From Tubulanus polymorphus (lineage: Eukaryota > Nemertea > Palaeonemertea > Tubulaniformes > Tubulanidae), in the NCBI RefSeq assembly GCF_964204645.1, contig NC_134027.1, positions 24,664,485 through 24,728,484 of the forward strand: DNA of 64,000 nucleotides, given 5' to 3'. This document shows, piece by piece, positions 58,230-64,000 of this stretch; the first letter of the stretch is position 1, and each line of letters begins with the position of its first letter. The position numbers and the translations under genes are program-made. The notes beneath the pieces were generated by a model. It worked only from the letters and a program-made list of their open reading frames with translations. It had not been told where the DNA came from and did no database searches.

Positions 58230-59760
58230 AAAAGATTAACGTTAGACAAAATTCTCCCACCTTGTAAACTTTCGGACTAGTTTCATGAAAATAAGACCAA
58301 ATATTGTAAAATATAGTTATTTCCAAAATCTCGATGTATCAAATTAGGCAGAAAAAAATAGATAAAATTATTCAACCTTGTAAACTTTCGGACTAGTTAC
58401 ATGAAAAAAAGACCAAATATTGTAAAATATAGTTATTTCCAAAATTTCCATGTATTAAATTAGGCAGAAAAAAATAGATAAAATTATTCAACCTTGTAAA
58501 CTTTCGGACTAGTTACATAAAAACAAGACCAAATATTGTAAAATATAGTTATTTCCTAAATCTCGATGTATTAAATTAGGCAGAAAAAAAATAGATAAAA
58601 TTATTCAACCTTGTAAACTTTCGGACTAGTTACATAAAAACAAGACCAAATATTGTAAAATATAGTTATTTCCAAAATCTCGATGTATTAAATTAGGCAG
58701 AAAAAAAATAGATAAAATTATTCAACCTTGTAAATTTTCGGACTAGTTACATGAAAAAAAGACAAAATATTGTAAAATATAGTTATTTCCAAAGTCTCCA
58801 TGTATTAAATTAGGCAGAAAAAAAAATAGATAAAATTATTCAACCTTGTAAACTTTCGGACTAGTTACATAAAAACAAGACCAAATATTGTAAAATATAG
58901 TTATTTCCAAAATCTCCATGTATTAAAATAGGCAGAAAAAAATAGATAAAATTATTCAACCTTGTAAACTTTCGGACTAGTTACATGAAAAAGACCAAAT
59001 ATTGTAAAATATAGTTATTTCCAAAATCTCCATGTATTAAATTAGGCAGAAAAAAAAATAGATAAAATTATTCAACCTTGTAAACTTTCGGACTAGTTAC
59101 ATAAAAACAAGACCAAATATTGTAAAATATAGTTATTTCCAAAATCTCGATGTATTAAATATGGCAGAAAAAAAATAGATAAAATTATTCAACCTTGTAA
59201 ACTTTCGGACTAGTTACATGAAAAAAAGACAAAATATTGTAAAATATAGTTATTTCCAAAGTCTCCATGTATTAAATTAGGCAGAAAAAAAAATAGATAA
59301 AATTATTCAACCTTGTAAACTTTCGGACTAGTTACATAAAAACAAGACCAAATATTGTAAAATATAGTTATTTCCAAAATCTCCATGTATTAAAATAGGC
59401 AGAAAAAAAATAGATAAAATTATTCAACCTTGTAAACTTTCGGACTAGTTACATGAAAAAAAGACCAAATATTGTAAAATATAGTTATTTCCAAAATCTC
59501 CATGTATTAAATTAGGCAGAAAAAAATAGATAAAATTATTCAACCTTGTAAACTTTCGGACTAGTTACATAAAAACAAGACCAAATATTGTAAAATATAG
59601 TTATTTCCAAAATCTCGATGTATTAAATTAGGCAGAAAAAAAAATAGATAAAATTATTCAACCTTGTAAACTTTCGGACTAGTTACATGAAAAAAGACAA
59701 AATATTGTAAAATATAGTTATTTTCAAAGTCTCCATGTATTAAATTAGGCAGAAAAAAGT
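58230..59760. repeat. 116-bp AT-rich satellite with higher-order structure
   Basis: About 13 monomers of 115-118 bp, each with 'ttcaaccttgtaaactttcg', 'gactagttacat', 'gaccaaatattgtaaaatat' and 'agttatttccaaaatctc'. Variants (cataaaaacaag / catgaaaaaaag; gaccaaat / gacaaaat; ctcgatg / ctccatg) repeat in the same order every four monomers. A diverged extra unit lies at about 59830-59950. Confidence 0.9.
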
Positions 59761-60329
59761 TAACCCCAATCAGTCACTTAATATGTGCTTCGACTATTTA
59801 AACGGTGAAAACGACCAAAAAAATTGAAGTTAGACAAAATTATTAAACGTTGTAAACTTTCGGACTAGTTACATAAAAATAGACCAAATATTGTAAAATT
59901 ATCTTCAAACTTGTAATATAGTTATTTCCAAAATCAGAATTAGGCAGAATAAAAGATTGTTTGAATGAACCGGAACCGAATTACCAATTATGTTCTTGGA
60001 CTTAAAAAAAACGACCGCCGATCACGCAACTATATCTGTACTTCGATTTCCGATTTTGAAAAAAACGCCGTTTTGCTCCCGGCAGGTGTGGTAGGTTTGT
60101 AAGGGACACCTACTCAAACGAGAGCTTGAGGTCAACAAATCATCAGAAATCTGCCGATTAGAGAACAGCGCACAGAAGGGGCCGATTCGAATGAAACTCA
60201 AGAACCAACCAACTTAGGAGATCCGATAATGAACACAGCAATGATGGAAGGTACAACTTGAATTGAACTCATCAACTACCACGGAAGAGTCCAATGAATT
60301 TAACTCATGAACCAACTAAGACAATCCTT

Positions 60330-60445
60330 GCCGATACTCGGCAATCTTGAAAGGTAAGTTGATTCACATGGAAATTATTATGATTAATGTTATATGAAAT
60401 ATTGTGTGAATACAGGATATTGTCTTTAACTCTTTTCAGCTGAAT
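60330..60445 (+). other. Duplicated mini-intron cassette, copy 2
   Basis: 'cggcaatcttgaaag' followed by GTAAGTTGATTCACATG, 86 bp and TTAACTCTTTTCAG: a complete intron by sequence. It aligns with 54942-55035. The flanking 'exon' pieces have no long ORF. Confidence 0.4.
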
Positions 60446-60599
60446 CACATCTATGAGAAAAAGCCCATACTAAGATCAACTAACCATCTAGAATCTACTG
60501 ATTAATACAGTCAGCAGAATGAATCCAACTTGAATTTAACTGCTGAAGTCTAGATAGGAAATTCAGCCAGCATCGGTTTATCGCTCAATGATGGATTTC

Positions 60600-60745
60600 T
60601 TCTACAATTGGTGGAGCAGAGACATTGCGTCTCTCATTACAATTATTCAGGAGCAGCAGAGACAATGCGTATCTTATAAACACTTATTCAGGAGCAGCAG
60701 AGACATTGCGTATCTTATAAACACTTATTCAGGAGCAGCAACGAC
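60600..60745. repeat. 41-bp tandem triplication
   Basis: Three units of about 41 bp containing GGAGCAGCAGAGACATTGCG, then 'tatcttataaacacttattc'. Confidence 0.85.
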
Positions 60746-63700
60746 AGTAGAATATGTGAAGTATTGATTTATTTTACGTATCACCTTTTTACAAATCAGT
60801 CTGTGAAAAACATGAGTAACATGAGTTTACAAAATTCACTGTCTATTTGAAGGGGCGGAATAAACTAAAGAATAGTTGATTAGTTGTTGAAATGTTGATT
60901 ATTAAAATTAGGTAATTTGGGCCTGAGAAGGAACTTTTCATGTTTGAATATTTCAATAAAATGGCATCCTCCTCATTCTTTATACTGATTAGGCAAACTG
61001 TTTAGATTTGTTAAACAGATGGGTCATTTAAGTCCTTAAAGTTCCTTCTTGGAGTCTCATAAAATTAACGCTCCATTAATTCATGGTATTGATCGCGTTC
61101 AGCGTCTCGGTTTGACTCGTAGGTCGGTTGAAATACACGTAAATTGAGATATAATATCGACAGGATAGTTCAGATAAGCTTCATACTTTAGTTAAACATA
61201 GCTTTGCTTAATTTGTAATAATCATATAGTTCATAGAATGAATAACTCTCTTAGTCTTTATTCGATTATTAATATTAGAAATAGTGATTCATTTTATATT
61301 TTATTGAGTGAAAATGATTTGCATAGCCTAAATGTTCAAAAGGGAGAGCGTAGTCAGTTAAACAGATGCAACTTTTAAACGCAATAAAGGATGTTGGAAC
61401 GTTATTAGTTTGAACTCTTGAACTTGATTTTGATCGTTTTAATTTTGTTTGTTGCTGTTTTAACTTCTTTCATTGTCATCCATATCATAAGGATGAGTGG
61501 CTTTCATACTAATCGGAGTGTTTTATAATAAACTATTATTTAGGTGCAGCAGTGAATTTGTAGCACTTTTTTTAAGTGAGCCCATAATTTCACCGATAAA
61601 AAATTCCTGATGATGTAGATTGTAATAAATAGTACAAAATACATAGAACATAATTAAGAAAAATACATAAAAAAAACAATTAATAAAAAAATACATAACA
61701 AAAAAAACAAATTGAATTATAAGTAATACAAATAAACGAAACCAACAAACAATTAGTAAATACTCTATATAGGGCCTTCATCATCGGGCATTTTTTCTAA
61801 TCAACTTAATCCAATTATTAAAGGTTCTTCTTTCATAGAACAACCTTCTCTGTGTTTCCCAACCTCTTGAGATCTTTTCTGTTGTTGTTTTAAGCATTCT
61901 ATCGGCTCAGTAATAAACAAAACAAATAACCATAAACCTTAACTAAATCAAACACACTAAAAAATATCTGTTTCGATAGAATGCTCCTAATAACTGATGA
62001 AAGATCATGCGTCCATTTACCTATATATCACACCCTATCACTGCTGTAACTATTAATTGTTTTAGGGATAATATCTGGGAGATACATTTTATTCTTTTTT
62101 AGAAAGAATGTTAAACAGCTATAAACGTGATTAGTTATCGATAGTAGAATTATTGTCATGTTTTCCCTGAAATATCGTATTAAATGAGCGAACTGATAAT
62201 GTTTGAAAATCTCAGGCTAAGTTAGAAAAACTCTAGTTATCTTGTAAAACTCTAGTTATCTTGGAAAATAATTTTAAAGAAAGTGAAAATAAAGATTGAT
62301 TAGCTAATCTCATGCTTTCCAGAGTAAATCTTTAGGTTTTATCTCTGATTTTAATGCTTTTATGTTGCACTGTTTTTTTTCAAATGCAGTTCACCCATTG
62401 GTTAACGAAGAACTGATAATTCCTCGAATACGCAGCAAAGTTTGCAAAATTTCAGTTTTCTTGTAAAAATGATTTTAATGAAATGAAATAAGAGATTGAT
62501 TATTTGAATGAATTTATGAATGGTTATTGAATGGTTATTATTTGAATGGTTTTATGTCCAGCTTTAAAATGTTTATATGCTGGAGATATGTTTTGCAGTT
62601 TTTGTATAAACAGAAATCTTTCTTACATTGTCATTTGCAGTATAGTTGATATGATAGAATGCTTCATATTTCATGAAATAATCAAGTGTCACTTATGCCC
62701 GGTGACATCATGAAATGTCAAATTAATAGTCTTAGACATTCAGACTAGTCCCAATTGTCGGTGTTTTATGGATCAAAGTTTACAAATCTTTGTGTAATTT
62801 TGTTATTTTCCTATTGATGGAAGTTTGAATAAAGTGGAAATTTGAATAAAAACCTTGAAATACCTTGCATGATATGCGATATTAAAAGCTAGTAATTTTA
62901 TTATTGAATAAGCTAAGTCATTATTATAAGGCTAAAAATGATACCTTGTTTTTCCTGATCGGCTGGGTCATTTCATTAATCAATGAAATTTGTAATCGGT
63001 TAATTTCTATCTGCCGGGTCTGTTATGGTTAGCTTGATCATGATTTTAAAGCAATACCTTGGTAGATAGGTGGCCGGCCGGGTCAAATTTCAAAGAGTAA
63101 AACTGTAAATCAGATAGATTCATTAAATCTTACGCTTTCCAGAGTATTTGGCCAGGTTTATCTCTATCTTTATTAGTGCGGGGAGCCAAGGACTCGAGAG
63201 TCATGGTTGTGATCCATAGACGTTTCTGTTTTAGAGTCTATGGTTGGACCACGGATGTATAAACTCTAGTTTATAGTTTATACGTCCATGGTTGGACTGT
63301 TTTTGAAATACAGTCCACGTGTTTGAGGAGCTTACGTTATAATTCCTCGAGCACAAACCTGGCATTTTGTATAATTGTTGTATGAGAATAAATATGATTG
63401 AAATTCTTTATCTGTTTAGCTACTCTGAACTTTGTTAGTTCACCAGTCAGTGGTTTTTTGTTATCTTGCAATCCAGCTCTTTTTACAACCCAATATTCCC
63501 ATCAACATTCCGGACATGCTCGGAGACGAGCATGTCCGGAAAACATGATAATCGAATATTGGCAATACAGCTTACCACTTCAACCCGGACACACTAACAC
63601 TTGTTGACCGGTTAGAAGCGAGTGTTGAGCTGCCGAAGAGTAATTACGAAATTAGCAATCTTTTTGATTGTCACTATTGCCATCAGGGGCGGATCCAGAC

Positions 63701-64000
63701 CGTATTGCCCAATACATTGTTTGTACGGTCTAAAATTTAAGTGCCCTTCGGCAATATTTTGTGACGGCATATATATTTCACCACCCGCTAATTTCAAATT
63801 TCCACTGATGATCGGTTTGATTTTTATATACAGAATCAGAGTCCTGAATAGTTAACTTTGCCTTTAAAAGTGGCACCCAGTATCCTTCTTTTGGTGTTAA
63901 CATTACATGATTAATTACATGAGATTTGTGTTTCTCTTGTAAAAATCATTGTTTTTATTTTCTTCATGCTTTCGGTTAATGTAGCCGATGACCTCTGATC
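60746..64000. other. AT-rich intergenic DNA, no gene seen
   Basis: Low-GC sequence with many stops. It has A-rich runs (61660-61745), two or three diverged copies of a block recognised by 'gctttccagagta' and 'ggttttatctctgattttaa' (about 62270-62390, 62460-62640, 63110-63175), an inverted TATAAACTCTAG pair near 63265 and the hairpin at 63508. Small frames at 63398-63855 have no supporting features. Confidence 0.5.
63508..63541. other. Perfect 15-bp hairpin with GAGA tetraloop
   Basis: TTCCGGACATGCTCG (63508-63522), loop GAGA (63523-63526), CGAGCATGTCCGGAA (63527-63541). A fully paired GC-rich stem in AT-rich surroundings, closed by a GNRA-type loop. No neighbouring ncRNA family recognised. 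Confidence 0.7.

Overview
This is a window from a metazoan nuclear genome. The genes are split by introns with GT-AG junctions, the exons are CpG-rich, and introns and intergenic DNA are long, AT-rich and full of short inverted-repeat transposons, minisatellites and microsatellites. The gene set (PXK, BRK1, a cytosolic sulfotransferase, an RD3 homologue, an SNX-BAR sorting nexin) is animal. The sequence style suggests a marine invertebrate, perhaps a lophotrochozoan, but the species cannot be fixed from the sequence alone.

Layout. 1-11.2 kb (+): the 3' two thirds of PXK in ten exons, entering from the left edge, followed by a long transposon-rich tail. 11.3-14.5 kb (-): a complete three-exon BRK1 that converges tail to tail with PXK and carries a 1.29 kb hAT-like foldback element in intron 1. 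15.2-16.6 kb (-): a complete three-exon cytosolic sulfotransferase. 20.3-20.8 kb (+): a TATA box followed by a 55-residue single-pass membrane micropeptide ORF. 21.5-22.8 kb (+): a two-exon RD3 homologue. 25.1-26.5 kb: a 64-72 bp minisatellite. 28.96-52.19 kb (-): a complete 12-exon SNX-BAR sorting nexin of 405 aa. Its 16.6 kb intron 10 holds an opposite-strand gene for a 347-aa single-pass membrane protein (43.05-44.09 kb). 53.5-64 kb: no convincing gene. It holds non-LTR retrotransposon scraps, a duplicated mini-intron, a degenerate AT-rich repeat field, a 116-bp satellite with higher-order structure and AT-rich unique sequence.

The genes do not form a pathway. PXK and SNX-BAR both act in endosomal trafficking and BRK1 in WAVE-driven actin assembly, but nothing shows that this proximity is functional.

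The most distinctive content is mobile and repetitive: (i) a perfect 110-bp inverted repeat at 9.75-10.07 kb whose arms each carry a hammerhead-ribozyme-like core, flanked by a 13-bp direct repeat; (ii) a TTAA-flanked MITE family with repeated TACACCGC/GCGGTGTA modules, about nine copies; (iii) an inverted-repeat element inserted in a minisatellite monomer so that the empty site can be read; (iv) two unrelated minisatellites that both show four-monomer higher-order repeats; (v) several MITEs whose interiors are built of reiterated palindromic words. No tRNA, rRNA or CRISPR array was found.
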